Shown one piece after another: positions 25,646 to 34,955 of a stretch of 64,000 bases of DNA. Position numbers and translations under genes: made by a program. This DNA comes from Martinezella calliandrae. GTDB taxonomy: Bacteria > Pseudomonadota > Alphaproteobacteria > Rhizobiales > Rhizobiaceae. Under the pieces are notes generated by a model. That model did not search any database, was not told where the DNA came from, and saw only the letters and a list, made by a program, of their open reading frames with translations. How positions within the stretch are numbered: position 1 is the first letter of the stretch; each line of letters starts with the position of its first letter. Where the stretch lies: contig NZ_JARFYN010000034.1 in NCBI RefSeq assembly GCF_030272695.1, positions 1 to 64,000 on the forward strand, written 5' to 3'.

Positions 25646-25891
25646 ATGTCCATTTCACTCAATAATTTCAATGAGGTTCCACCGCAAGCCGGGCACCCGG
25701 ACGATGTCGCGGCGCGTGTGAAGGCAGCCCGTGAAACCGTGGGCTACAGCATTGAAGATCTGGCGGTGACCTGTGGTCTCGCCAATGAGGAAATCATAAG
25801 CATCGAGGATGGCGCAGATATCGATCCGGCTAAACTGAAGCGGATCGCCACTGCACTTCAGCTTCCGGCGTCGGCATTTTTGGCGGTTTAA
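25646..25891 (+). CDS. Small XRE-family helix-turn-helix protein
   Basis: The 81-residue protein is almost entirely one helix-turn-helix domain (DDVAARVKAARETVGYSIED, then EEIISIEDGADIDPAKLKRI). A GAGAAGGAG site sets the start. Such proteins act as dimeric repressors or as antitoxins. No intact toxin adjoins it; a strong hairpin follows its stop, so it is transcribed alone. Confidence 0.8.
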   Translation: MSISLNNFNEVPPQAGHPDDVAARVKAARETVGYSIEDLAVTCGLANEEIISIEDGADIDPAKLKRIATALQLPASAFLAV

Positions 25892-25905
25892 TTTTTAAAA
25901 GGAAT

Positions 25906-25940
25906 CTGGTCGGCCTTGCCCGCAGGCAAGAGCCGACCAG
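25906..25940 (+). terminator. Terminator-like hairpin after XRE gene
   Basis: CTGGTCGGC pairs with GCCGACCAG, and inside it CTTGCC pairs with GGCAAG, with a one-base bulge. It begins 14 bases after the stop, and a T-rich stretch (AATTTTCTCATT) lies a little further downstream. Confidence 0.65.
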
Positions 25941-26106
25941 CGGGGGCGTCAATTTTCTCATTGGCGAGCACCTTGGCGGTGACGTTCTCCTATTGCGCAT
26001 TGCTCTTCTCTATGGATAGGCGCTGTCGATAAATAACTGAATCGCGTCTTTGGGCGTTGGTAGGCGTTGGGGCTACCTTTCGGTCTGGAACCCTTAGAAT
26101 CGCGGC

Positions 26107-26584
26107 GTGATTGACGAGGCTGCCATAGAACGGCTTTATCCGGTCGGTTCTGGACGGGCGTGGAAGGCGGCGCCTTGGAGCCGCCGAAGCGTTGACGGCT
26201 GGCCGCGACGGTGTGGCGGCGATCTCACGGATCGCGGGTCTGGCGCGTAGCACGATCACGCGCAGTTTAGCGCAACTGCGCGGCGACGCACTGCCGGAGG
26301 CAGCTTCAGATCGGATTCGTCGCGATGGAGATCGGCGGTCATTGGCCGCCACGGATGCGACGCTTTTGGCCGATCTCAAGGACCTGATCGAGCCTGCCAC
26401 GTGTGGCGATCCGAAAGCACCACTGCTGTGGACGGCGAAGAGCCTGCGCGATCTGGCGAGCGGCCATCGCATGGGCCACGACGTGGTGGCCGATCTGTTA
26501 CGGCAGACGGGCTACACCCTGCGGGCTGACCGCAAGACCCGCAAGGGAACAGCGCCAGCGCAAACCCGCCTGTCGAAATGTTAG
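26107..26584 (+). pseudogene. ISAzo13-family transposase, 5-prime fragment
   Basis: Beginning with GTG, the frame reads VIDEAAIERLYPV and, after one frameshift, LDGRGRRRLGAAEALTAGRD, GVAAISRIAGLARSTITRSL, LLADLKDLIEPATCGDPKAP and GYTLRADRKTRKG. This is the N-terminal third of an ISAzo13 transposase. The DDE catalytic region is missing, and the sequence switches at about 26560 to a RES-domain fragment on the other strand. Confidence 0.75.
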
Positions 26585-26790
26585 GGCGCCAAACCAACCC
26601 CATATCGAGCTCCGACGTCCCAGAACCAGTCCTGGTCAAGATCCAACTCGCGAGAGATCTCTATGAGAGCTGCTCCCGCGCGATCAAAAATCGCGTAGCA
26701 GATTTCCGTATCATCGTGGCGTGCATGATAGGCAATCCCATCTGCCTCCGCAGGATGGCCGCGAGCGTCCGCCACGCGTTGAGATGGACG
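26581..26790 (-). pseudogene. RES-domain protein, C-terminal fragment
   Basis: The frame reads SQRVADARGHPAEADGIAYH, ARHDDTEICYAIFDRAGAAL and ARYGVGL, the typical C-terminal half of RES-domain proteins, which include NAD-degrading toxins. The N-terminal half with the catalytic Arg/Tyr is not found, and no partner antitoxin gene is seen. It abuts the transposase fragment. Confidence 0.6.
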
Positions 26791-27004
26791 ACGATTTCGA
26801 CCTCGAAGAACCTAGTACCGATCCTTCGCTTCAAGTAATTCCCTCTCTGGTGGCAGTTGCCACCGAACCATTCGCGGAGCGCTGTCCCGCCTGTGGGGAT
26901 TGAAACAATATGTGGATGTCCGCTCGTGGACACCCAGTCCTCGCGGCGATGCGGACGCACTGGGACTAAAGCCCACTGGCGCAGAGATGGCACTTAGACC
27001 GCAG

Positions 27005-28288
27005 TCAAGCAGTCTGCAGCGCCAATTCCAAGTCGGCGATCAAATCGTCTGGATGCTCGATGCCAATCGAAAGGCGGATCGTCGATTCCAGAACGCCGAT
27101 GCGCTGGCGGACATCGGCGGGAACGCCGGAATGTGTCATTGAGGCCGGGTGGCTCGCGAGCGATTCCGTCCCTCCGAGGCTGACCGCAAGCTTGAAGACT
27201 TGCAGCGCGTTCAGGAATTTGAACGAGGCGGGCTGACCGCCGCGTATGTCGAAGGAGAAAGTGGAACCTGCGCCAGTGCACTGCGCGAGGAAGGTCCGGC
27301 CGGAAGGTGATTCCGGATCGTTATAGGGCAGGTAGTGGACCTTCTCGACCTTCGGGTGGTCACGCAGAAAGTCGGCGACCGCACGGCCGTTGGCGTTTGC
27401 CCTTTCCATGCGGATCTGGAGTGTTTCCAGCGAGCGGCCGAGCATCCAGCAGGAATGCGGATCAAGCTGGGTACCGATTGCACCACGCAGGGCCTTGACC
27501 TGTTTGATTAACGACTTGCGGCCGAGTACGGCACCGGCGATCAGATCGGAATGACCGCCGACATATTTTGTCAATGAATAAAGCGAGATATCGGCGCCGT
27601 GCTCGATCGGCCGCTGGAAAACCGGTCCGAGCAGGGTGTTGTCGCAGACGATGATTGGCACATGTCCCTGCTTTTCGCCGATTGTATCGGCCACGCTTCG
27701 GATCATCGCGATATCGACTAAACTGTTGGTCGGATTGGCAGGCGTCTCGATCAGGATGACAGAGATCCGGCCCTTGGCCATTGCCTCCTCGGACGCCCTG
27801 CGCACCGAGCTTTCGCTGACGCCGTCGGCAAACCCGACGGCGGTGACGCCGAGGTTGAGGAACGTCTTGGCCAGCAATGTTTCCGTGCCCCCATAGAGAG
27901 GCTGCGAATGCAGGATCGCATCTCCCGGCCTGACGAAAGTGAGCAGGCTCGTGGCAATCGCCGACATGCCAGAAGAAAACACGACACCGCTTTCTGTCCG
28001 TTCGTAAATAGCGAGCCTGTCCTCGACAATCTCGCTATTTGGATGATTGAAACGCGAATAGACGAGCCCGGCCCCCTTTCCCGCAGGCGGCTCGCGGCGG
28101 CCGGAAACATAATCGAAGAAATCACGGCCGTCCTCGGCTGAATTGAACACGAAGGTGGATGTGAGAAACACCGGCGGCTTGACCGCCCCTTCGGAGAGTT
28201 CGGGATCGTAGCCGTAATTCAGCATCTGTGTTTCGGGATGCAGTGCATGATTGCCGATATGGGTTTTGGAAGGATGCGGAGCGGTCAT
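27005..28288 (-). CDS. Methionine gamma-lyase / cystathionine gamma-synthase family PLP enzyme
   Basis: The ATG at 28288, after CTGGAGACAATC, gives 427 residues; the frame stays open far upstream only by chance. PLP-family motifs are YSRFNHPNSEIVEDRLAIYE, VFSSGMSAIATSLLTFVRPG, the substrate-phosphate residues in SQPLYGGTETL, the aspartate in IIVCDNTLLGPVFQRP, and the Schiff-base lysine in SLYSLTKYVGGHSDLIAGAV. The enzyme likely cleaves or replaces the gamma substituent of a sulfur amino acid; members of this subgroup are annotated as cystathionine gamma-synthase family. It stands alone among remnants. Confidence 0.88.
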   Translation of the reverse strand: MTAPHPSKTHIGNHALHPETQMLNYGYDPELSEGAVKPPVFLTSTFVFNSAEDGRDFFDYVSGRREPPAGKGAGLVYSRFNHPNSEIVEDRLAIYERTESGVVFSSGMSAIATSLLTFVRPGDAILHSQPLYGGTETLLAKTFLNLGVTAVGFADGVSESSVRRASEEAMAKGRISVILIETPANPTNSLVDIAMIRSVADTIGEKQGHVPIIVCDNTLLGPVFQRPIEHGADISLYSLTKYVGGHSDLIAGAVLGRKSLIKQVKALRGAIGTQLDPHSCWMLGRSLETLQIRMERANANGRAVADFLRDHPKVEKVHYLPYNDPESPSGRTFLAQCTGAGSTFSFDIRGGQPASFKFLNALQVFKLAVSLGGTESLASHPASMTHSGVPADVRQRIGVLESTIRLSIGIEHPDDLIADLELALQTA

Positions 28289-28549
28289 GATTGTCTCCAG
28301 TATCGGGGCTGCTGCCGATACAACAAAATACATCAAAATCGCGTCGGCAGCTTGATTTCCGAAGGATTGGGCGATGCAGGGATGTTGGGCCGATCGGCGC
28401 CGTCCTTTCCGCTTTCTCGACCGCGTCCAGCTGAAGGGCGATGTCGAGGCAGGGCATGGGACGCCTACTATGGAACCATTCGAAGTCGCCGCAGTTCGTC
28501 GAAAGCGGATAAGGAGCCGTTGATAAGTTGTCGCATCGATGAGGGCTTG

Positions 28550-28657
28550 CTTGGGCTGGTTGTATAATACCAGTCGCCGTGGAATTGGTGTCGATGGATG
28601 TTGATGGTGTCCATCTGGGCAAAGGTGATCTTGATGCCGGCGGCATAGGCGTTGATG
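28550..28657 (-). pseudogene. ISAzo13-family transposase, 3-prime fragment
   Basis: In the minus-strand frame the sequence reads AGIKITFAQMDTINIHRHQF and HGDWYYTTSP, the characteristic C-terminal end of ISAzo13 transposases (usual form HxFHGxWNYTI). It is oriented opposite to the 5-prime fragment at 26107 and directly precedes the truncated ABC gene, suggesting that an ISAzo13 copy cut that gene. Confidence 0.65.
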
Positions 28658-28689
28658 ACGGACGCCCATCGGGTTCGGCGTGGCCTGCG

Positions 28690-29380
28690 GTGCCGGCCTT
28701 CCAATGTTCCTGGGCGTATCGACATCGCTCAACTTGCCGCGCCGCAAGGTGCAGATGATCTTCCAGGACCCCTTTGCCAGCCTCAATCCGCGCATGACGA
28801 TCGGCCTGCCGTCGCCGAACCCTATCTCGAACATAAGATGGGGACTGCCAAATAAGCACGCGACAAGGTCGCCGACCTCCTGGTGAAGGTCGGCGTCTTG
28901 CCGGACATGGCGATGCGCTATCCGCACGAGTTTTCGGGTGGGCAGCGTCAGCGCATCTGCATTGCGCGGGCGCTCACCCTCGATCCCAAGGTGATCGTCG
29001 CCGACGAGAGTGTTTCCGCCCTCGACGTTTCGATCAAGGCGCAGGTCATTAACTGCTGCGCTACCTGCAGCAAAGCCTGAACCTCGCCTTCCTGTTCATT
29101 TCCCATGACATGGCCCTCGTCGAGCGGGTCAGCCATCGGGTCGCAGTCATGTACCTCGGAAATCGTCGAGATTGGACCGCGCCAGGCGATGTTCGAGAAC
29201 CCGCAGCACCCCTATACAAAGAAGCTGATGTCGGCGGTGCCGGTGCCTGATCCGGCGCGGCGGAAATTAAAGCACGGCATAGCTGCCGACGAGCTCAAAA
29301 GCCCGATCCGGCCTCCGGACCACAAGACGCAGCCGCTAAGATACGTGGAGATCTCGCCCGGCCACCAGGTTAAACTCTGA
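28690..29380 (+). pseudogene. Oligopeptide/dipeptide ABC transporter ATP-binding protein, truncated and frameshifted
   Basis: Successive frames give RRKVQMIFQDPFASLNPRMT, MRYPHEFSGGQRQRICIARA, LTLDPKVIVADESVSALDVS, then FLFISHDMALVERVSHRVAV, and finally GEIVEIGPRQAMFENPQHPY-TKKL. This is a DppF/GsiA-type ATPase lacking its Walker A region and interrupted by at least three frameshifts. It is a relic paralogous to the intact ATPase at 32504-34141. Confidence 0.8.
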
Positions 29381-29497
29381 CGGACGGAGTTTTGGCGCGC
29401 TTTTGTCGCCATCGCAGCCTTGCAGGCCGTCCCTGGATAAGCGGCCCGCCCCGATGCTGTTATGGTGGGACTACAAGCCCTATCTTGAGGATATTCC

Positions 29498-30418
29498 ATG
29501 AGTTCTTCCCCTCAACCACGACCGACCGAGGCGGGCATCCTGCAATTCATCGAAATCTGCGATTCCTTTTATCCGCCTGATGCCGTGACGGCATCCATTA
29601 AGCAGCAGCGGCAGTGGTATGATGCGCTTTGCGGCCGCTTCGATCGCCCATTGCCCGATGGTATGCGCACGCAGGATGACGTCGTGATGGGGAAAATCCC
29701 CGTCAGGCACTATCAGCCGGCGACGATCCGAACCCCGACATGCCTGCTCTATCTTCACGGCGGCGGCTTCGTGGTCGGCTCGCTTGAGAGCCATCACGCA
29801 ATTTGTGCTGAGATCGCCGACCATGTCGGGGCCGCGTTGACATCCGTCGATTATCGCCTTGCGCCCGAGCATCGCTTTCCGGCGCAGACGGATGATTGCT
29901 TTGCCGTACTGCGGCAACTGCTTGGGCAAGGGAAGACCGTTGTGCTGATCGGTGACAGCGCCGGTGGCAACCTGGCGGCGGGTCTCGCCGTTCGGGCGGG
30001 CAACGAGCGGCTTTCCGGTATTGTCGGACAGATCTTGATCTACCCGGCGCTCGGCGGCGACCTCGTTTCCGGTTCCTATGAGGAGATGGCGAATGCGCCG
30101 GGGCTGACGACCGAAGACGTCGGCTATTATCGCAGCGTGTTAAAGGCGCCGGCGGGCGACGCGGTTGCCGAACCGCTTGCCTCATCGTCTTTTGCCGGTC
30201 TTCCGCCAGCCTTTATAACGGTCGCACATTTCGATCCGCTACGCGACGACGGCCGCAACTATGCGGCAAGGCTTGCCGAGGCGGGCGTCGAGGTCTGGTT
30301 TCGTGAAGAGCCACAGATGGTGCATGCCTGGCTGCGCGCGCGGCACATGAGCGACGGCGCGCGTGCCGGTTTCCGCGCCATATGCGACGCAGCCAGCCAT
30401 TTTGCCGGATCGAGCTGA
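29498..30418 (+). CDS. Alpha/beta hydrolase, hormone-sensitive lipase (HSL) family
   Basis: The 306-residue enzyme has the oxyanion motif LLYLHGGGFVVGSLESH near residues 84-100, the nucleophile Ser154 in GDSAGGNLAAGL, an acid in HFDPLRDDG and a final histidine in MVHAWLRAR. HSL-type esterases cleave short-chain esters in the cytoplasm. It is convergent with the CocE-type hydrolase (stops adjacent), at the end of the carnitine/peptide-transport block. Confidence 0.9.
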   Translation: MSSSPQPRPTEAGILQFIEICDSFYPPDAVTASIKQQRQWYDALCGRFDRPLPDGMRTQDDVVMGKIPVRHYQPATIRTPTCLLYLHGGGFVVGSLESHHAICAEIADHVGAALTSVDYRLAPEHRFPAQTDDCFAVLRQLLGQGKTVVLIGDSAGGNLAAGLAVRAGNERLSGIVGQILIYPALGGDLVSGSYEEMANAPGLTTEDVGYYRSVLKAPAGDAVAEPLASSSFAGLPPAFITVAHFDPLRDDGRNYAARLAEAGVEVWFREEPQMVHAWLRARHMSDGARAGFRAICDAASHFAGSS

Positions 30419-32422
30419 TCACATCAGATCGCGTCGAATACGCTTTTCCTCGAAGATTTTCTTGAAAATCTGCGTCTCGCCTTCGAAGGCGATAACGGAT
30501 GCGCGGATGATCCAATCGGTTGGCGTGCACGAAATCGCGGCCGTCGATACGGTGCGCACGAACCATCCCGGCCGTTGCATATCACAGGTCCAGGTCGCCG
30601 TCCCGCTCATCGACAGGGGATCGTCGGGCGCAATGGACCAGACCTCTTGGCGAAGCTGGCGCGTGGAAAGACCGGTGCCTGGGTGTTCGAAAAGGCCGGT
30701 GTCCTCACAGATTTCATAAAGCGTCTTGTTGGAAAAGAGGTCACGCACGACCTGCCGCTTTGTCGAGGCCGGGGCATGTTCGATATATTTGGGCAGCGGG
30801 TCTGGATTGTCCGGCTGCTTGATATCAATGGCCTCGTGGGCGCCAAGCTTTGGCAGACCGAAACCAATGGAGGCGATGTCGATCGTCAGCCCTGGATTTT
30901 GAGGCGGCGGCAGGATCATCGGCCAGTATGCCGTCGAAAGCGAAAGGCCGATGCGATGACCTTTGCGGAACCGATAGCCGCAGGCATCGAGCGTCAGCCT
31001 GACTGTGGTGCGCTCGCCCTTGTTCAGCGGCTTCGGCTCGGCATTGCCTTCGCGATGGGCAAGATTGAGCACGCCGAAGGAGACGCGCGTCGCCGTGCCG
31101 TCGGGGTGGAGATCGACAAGTCTGGCGCATAGATTGGCCGTCTCGGCGTCGCAGCGTAGGGCGAGGGTGATGACCGGACGGCCGAGATAATCGTGATCGG
31201 CGGAAAGCGGCGCGGTCTGGAAGCTCAGCGAGCCGGCATCATCGATGCGCTGGTCGATCGCCATTTCGGCATCCGGTTTCAGCGTGAAATATTCGCCGGA
31301 AGTTGTCCCCGTATCGAGGGGCGAGCGCAGATAGACGGCATGTTCCGGCGCATGCGGGATCGGCAAACCCTCCATCAGCCTACCGAACTGCTCGACATAG
31401 AAACATTGCATCTCCGGCTTCTGCCAATCCTGCTTGGCAATCCAGAAGCCGGGTTCGAACTCACGGCGCGGCGCAGGCTTCACCGCGTCGAGAATATAGG
31501 CGCGCAGCTGCGGCACGCTCTCTGCGCCATTTGGCACATCGCGCAGCCAGCGGTTCCACCAGGCGATCGCCTCGCCGTGGAAATCGGCGCGGGGTTTCGG
31601 CCAGGCAAAATGCGGATATTTGTGGACCCACGGGCCGACCAGCGCTTTCGCCTTATCGCCGAGACCTTCGACGGCCATTAGAGGCGTGTTGCGATAGCCA
31701 TCCGCCCAACCGGCAATGACAAGGGCTGGGATTTCGACATCGGCAAAATTCTCGCAGATCGAACCATGTCGCCAGAAGTCGTCGCGGCGCTGGTGCAGGA
31801 GCCATTCCTCCATGAAGAACGGCTCGCCCTCCAGGCGTTGCAGCCACATATCCTTCCAGCGATCGCCGACGATCTCCGGGTCGGGAGAGCGTGATTGGTA
31901 ACCGAGCATGGTGGCGGCCCAGGAGAGTTGCGCCGACAGATGGCAGCCATTCTTGTAGTGGATATCGTCATTATAGCGGTCGACCGTCGAAGCGATCGAT
32001 ATCACCGCCTTGAGCGCGGACGGACGCAAAGCTGCGACCTGCAAGCTGTTGAAGCCGCCCCAGGAAATGCCCATCATGCCGACGGAGCCATTCGACCAGG
32101 GTTGCGCCGCGATCCAGGCGATTAGCTCGCAGGCATTGGCAAGTTCGAGCTCGGTATATTCGCCGTCGATGACGCCGTCGGATTCGCCCGAGCCGCGAAT
32201 ATCGACGCGCACGCCGGCGATGCCTGCGGCGGCAAACACCGGGTAAGTCGATTCATCGCGAGGGCTTGTTCCGTCACGCTTGCGGTAAGGCAGGAATTCG
32301 AACACCGCCGGCACCGGATCGTTTTGCGCACCGTCGGGCATCCAGATACGCGCCGCAAGCCGCGTGCCGTCCTTGAGCGTGATCCAATGGTTTTCGATGA
32401 CAGTGAAGCTGCGGTCGGTCAT
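30419..32422 (-). CDS. CocE/NonD family hydrolase (X-Pro dipeptidyl-peptidase S15 type)
   Basis: The 667-residue protein has an S15 alpha/beta hydrolase domain (residues 15-290; nucleophile Ser120 in GMMGISWGGFNS, DIRGSGESDG), and a C-terminal jelly-roll domain (from about 310; FRKGHRIGLSLSTAYWP). Known members cleave acyl esters (cocaine esterase) or Xaa-Pro peptides. It lacks a signal peptide, so it acts in the cytoplasm. It follows the Dpp-type importer genes by 81 bases in the same direction and probably processes the imported compound. Confidence 0.88.
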   Translation of the reverse strand: MTDRSFTVIENHWITLKDGTRLAARIWMPDGAQNDPVPAVFEFLPYRKRDGTSPRDESTYPVFAAAGIAGVRVDIRGSGESDGVIDGEYTELELANACELIAWIAAQPWSNGSVGMMGISWGGFNSLQVAALRPSALKAVISIASTVDRYNDDIHYKNGCHLSAQLSWAATMLGYQSRSPDPEIVGDRWKDMWLQRLEGEPFFMEEWLLHQRRDDFWRHGSICENFADVEIPALVIAGWADGYRNTPLMAVEGLGDKAKALVGPWVHKYPHFAWPKPRADFHGEAIAWWNRWLRDVPNGAESVPQLRAYILDAVKPAPRREFEPGFWIAKQDWQKPEMQCFYVEQFGRLMEGLPIPHAPEHAVYLRSPLDTGTTSGEYFTLKPDAEMAIDQRIDDAGSLSFQTAPLSADHDYLGRPVITLALRCDAETANLCARLVDLHPDGTATRVSFGVLNLAHREGNAEPKPLNKGERTTVRLTLDACGYRFRKGHRIGLSLSTAYWPMILPPPQNPGLTIDIASIGFGLPKLGAHEAIDIKQPDNPDPLPKYIEHAPASTKRQVVRDLFSNKTLYEICEDTGLFEHPGTGLSTRQLRQEVWSIAPDDPLSMSGTATWTCDMQRPGWFVRTVSTAAISCTPTDWIIRASVIAFEGETQIFKKIFEEKRIRRDLM

Positions 32423-32503
32423 GACGGGCTCATTGCGATGTTGCGGGGATGATGATCGTAGTGTGCAGAATGGTCAAACGTTAGGTGATCAAAGATCGCA
32501 ACA

Positions 32504-34141
32504 TCAATTTCCCGCGCTTTCCATCCTTCTCGTTGTCAGCACCCGCTCCAGCCAACCGATCTCCATTTCCGGCACTGATTTCAGCAGCAGATCCGTGTAG
32601 TCGTCGAATGGAGGCGAAAGCACCTTGGATTTCGGCCCGAAGCGCACGAGCTTGCCGCGATGCATGACTGCGACACTGTCGGCGATCGCGCGCACGGTGG
32701 CGATGTCGTGTGTGATGAAGATATAAGAGAGCTGCGATTCCTCCTGGAGCCGCATGAGCAGCTTCAATATGCCTTCGGCGACGAGAGGATCCAGCGCCGA
32801 GGTGGGCTCGTCGCAAAGGATGAGCTCCGGTTTGGCCGCAAGCGCGCGCGCAATCGCGACACGCTGCTTTTGGCCTCCGGAAAGCTCGGCCGGATAACGG
32901 TCGATGAAGCCATTTCCCATCTCGATCTCGCCGAGCAGCTCCTTGACGCGCGCCGTCTTTGCCGCTCCGCGCAGTCCATAATAGAAGGTTAGCGGACGAC
33001 CGATGATATCGCGAATGGTCTGGCGGGGGTTCATGGCGGTATCGGCCATTTGGTAGATCAGTTGGATGCGCCGCAGTTCGCTGCGTGAACGGTTTTTTAA
33101 GGCTGGAGTGAGCGGTTTGTTGTCGAAAGAAATCCTGCCAGCGTTGGGCGGGAGCAATCCGGTGATAACGCGGGCCAGCGTTGATTTTCCGGAGCCGGAT
33201 TCACCCACAATTGCAAGTGTCTGACCTTTTGGTACATGTAGAGAAACGTCGTGCAACACCTTGAAGCCGTTCGAATATTCGGCACTGATATTCTCAACCT
33301 TCAGAAGGGTGTCGGATTGATCTTCCGCCTCTTGCCGTGCCGTCTGGCGGACATTGACGAGGGCGCGGGTATAGTCTTGCCGAGGCGCCTCGATGATCTG
33401 CTTAACCGGGCCGTATTCAACTTGTTTGCCGTGCCGCAGCACCATGATGTCGTCAGAGATCTGCGCGACAACGGCAAGGTCGTGTGTGATGTAGAGGGCT
33501 GCCGTATGGGTCTCCTCGATGGCATGTTTGATCGCCGCGAGCACGTCGATCTGCGTTGTGACATCGAGCGCGGTGGTCGGTTCGTCGAAGACGATCAGTT
33601 CGGGATTGGAGCAGAGCGCCATCGCCGTCATCGCTCGTTGTAGCTGGCCACCGGAGACTTGGTGCGGAAAACGCTCGCCGAAGGTCTCTGGATTGGGCAG
33701 GCCGAGAACCCGGAAGAGGTAAAGCGCTCGCTTCCTCGCCTGGTCCTTCGTCATCAGCCCGTGCTTGATGGACGCTTCGATCACCTGTTCGCCCAGCCTG
33801 TGGGCCGGATTGAAGGCGGCTGCCGCCGATTGCGCGACATAGCAAACGCGCGCCCCGCGAATCCTGCGGATGCCTGATTTTCCCATCGGAAGAATATCGA
33901 CACCGTCGAGCTGCACCGTGCCACCGGTGATTTCGGCACCGCCGCGGCCATAGGCAAGCGCCGAAAGTCCGATGGTCGATTTGCCGGCGCCGGACTCGCC
34001 GATCAGGCCGAGCACCTTGCCCTTTTTAAGATCGAAGGAGACGCCGTTGACGATCGTGACCCGCTTCGGCGGCTCGCCGGGCGGATAACTGGTCGCTTCG
34101 ATCTTGAGATCGCGAACGGAAAGAAGCTCAGGCATCGCCAC
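32504..34141 (-). CDS. Peptide/nickel-type ABC transporter, fused double ATP-binding protein (DppD-DppF)
   Basis: The 545-residue protein carries two complete ABC ATPase domains: Walker A motifs GESGAGKST (first half) and GESGSGKST (second half), signatures VSGGQLQRAMTAMAL and LSGGQKQRVAIARALA, and Walker B segments LIVFDEPTTALD and LILCDEPTSALD. This fusion energises a Dpp/Opp-type importer. It overlaps the permease gene by 14 bases. Confidence 0.93.
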   Translation of the reverse strand: MAMPELLSVRDLKIEATSYPPGEPPKRVTIVNGVSFDLKKGKVLGLIGESGAGKSTIGLSALAYGRGGAEITGGTVQLDGVDILPMGKSGIRRIRGARVCYVAQSAAAAFNPAHRLGEQVIEASIKHGLMTKDQARKRALYLFRVLGLPNPETFGERFPHQVSGGQLQRAMTAMALCSNPELIVFDEPTTALDVTTQIDVLAAIKHAIEETHTAALYITHDLAVVAQISDDIMVLRHGKQVEYGPVKQIIEAPRQDYTRALVNVRQTARQEAEDQSDTLLKVENISAEYSNGFKVLHDVSLHVPKGQTLAIVGESGSGKSTLARVITGLLPPNAGRISFDNKPLTPALKNRSRSELRRIQLIYQMADTAMNPRQTIRDIIGRPLTFYYGLRGAAKTARVKELLGEIEMGNGFIDRYPAELSGGQKQRVAIARALAAKPELILCDEPTSALDPLVAEGILKLLMRLQEESQLSYIFITHDIATVRAIADSVAVMHRGKLVRFGPKSKVLSPPFDDYTDLLLKSVPEMEIGWLERVLTTRRMESAGN

Positions 34142-34955
34142 GTCCTCCCTTAAGGCTGGAGGTGCGCTTCAGGAGCCAGTCGACCACCAGATTGACACAG
34201 ACTGCGAGCGCCGCAATTGCGGCGCCCGGCACAAGAGCTGCGGAAATACCGAAGATGATACCATCCTTGTTGTCTTTGACCATGCCGCCCCAATCGGCTG
34301 ACGGCGGCTGTATGCCGAGCCCGAGGAAGGAGAGCGTCGACAGGAACAGGATCGAAAAGGCAAAACGCAGGCCGAACTCCGCCAGCAATGGCGAGAGCGT
34401 GTTCGGCAGGATTTCGCGGAAGATGATCCAGACCCTGCCTTCGCCGCGGAGCTTGGCGGCTTCCACGAACTCCATGACCGCCACATCCAACGCGACGGCC
34501 CGGCCAAGGCGATAAACGCGTGTGGAATCAAGGATCGCCATGACAAGGATGAGAACCACGAGATTTTGCGGCAGCACCGCCAGCACCACGAGCGCGAAGA
34601 TCAAGGTCGGGATGGACATCATCAGGTCATTGAAACGCGAAAAGACCGTGTCGATCAGACCGCGCGAGACGGCGGCAGTGAAACTCAGGATGATGCCGAG
34701 CGAAAACGAAATGATCGTGGCCGCCAGCGCCACGAACAGCGTGGTGCGCGCGCCGTAGATCAGCCGCGAAAGGATGTCGCGGCCAAGATTGTCGAGACCG
34801 AAGAAGTACTGCGCATCGGCTGGCTGCCAGACATTGCCGACGACTTCGGTTTCGCCAAAAGGCGCAATCAGAGGGGCAAAGATCGCGCAAATGAAGGCCA
34901 GCGCAATGCCAATGATGCCGACCCAGGCGGTGATGGGGATGTCTCTCAATCTCAT
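34128..34955 (-). CDS. Peptide-type ABC transporter permease, DppC-like
   Basis: The ATG at 34955 is chosen since it overlaps the end of the preceding permease gene and begins at the usual DppC N-terminus (MRLRDIPITAWVGIIGIALA). The 275-residue product has about six helices, the DppC motif FGLDNLGRDILSRLIYGART and the coupling loop FVEAAKLRGEGRVWIIFREI. It pairs with the DppB-like permease. Confidence 0.9.
   Translation of the reverse strand: MRLRDIPITAWVGIIGIALAFICAIFAPLIAPFGETEVVGNVWQPADAQYFFGLDNLGRDILSRLIYGARTTLFVALAATIISFSLGIILSFTAAVSRGLIDTVFSRFNDLMMSIPTLIFALVVLAVLPQNLVVLILVMAILDSTRVYRLGRAVALDVAVMEFVEAAKLRGEGRVWIIFREILPNTLSPLLAEFGLRFAFSILFLSTLSFLGLGIQPPSADWGGMVKDNKDGIIFGISAALVPGAAIAALAVCVNLVVDWLLKRTSSLKGGRGDA

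Noticed and set aside
26107..28657. A complete ISAzo13 element spanning both transposase fragments
   Set aside because: The two fragments are in opposite orientation, the catalytic core is missing, and an intact unrelated gene lies between them.
28289..28927. Long N-terminal extension of the PLP enzyme frame
   Set aside because: The extra 213 codons read across the transposase and ABC remnants on the other strand, have no PLP-enzyme homology, and the internal ATG at 28288 has a good ribosome site.
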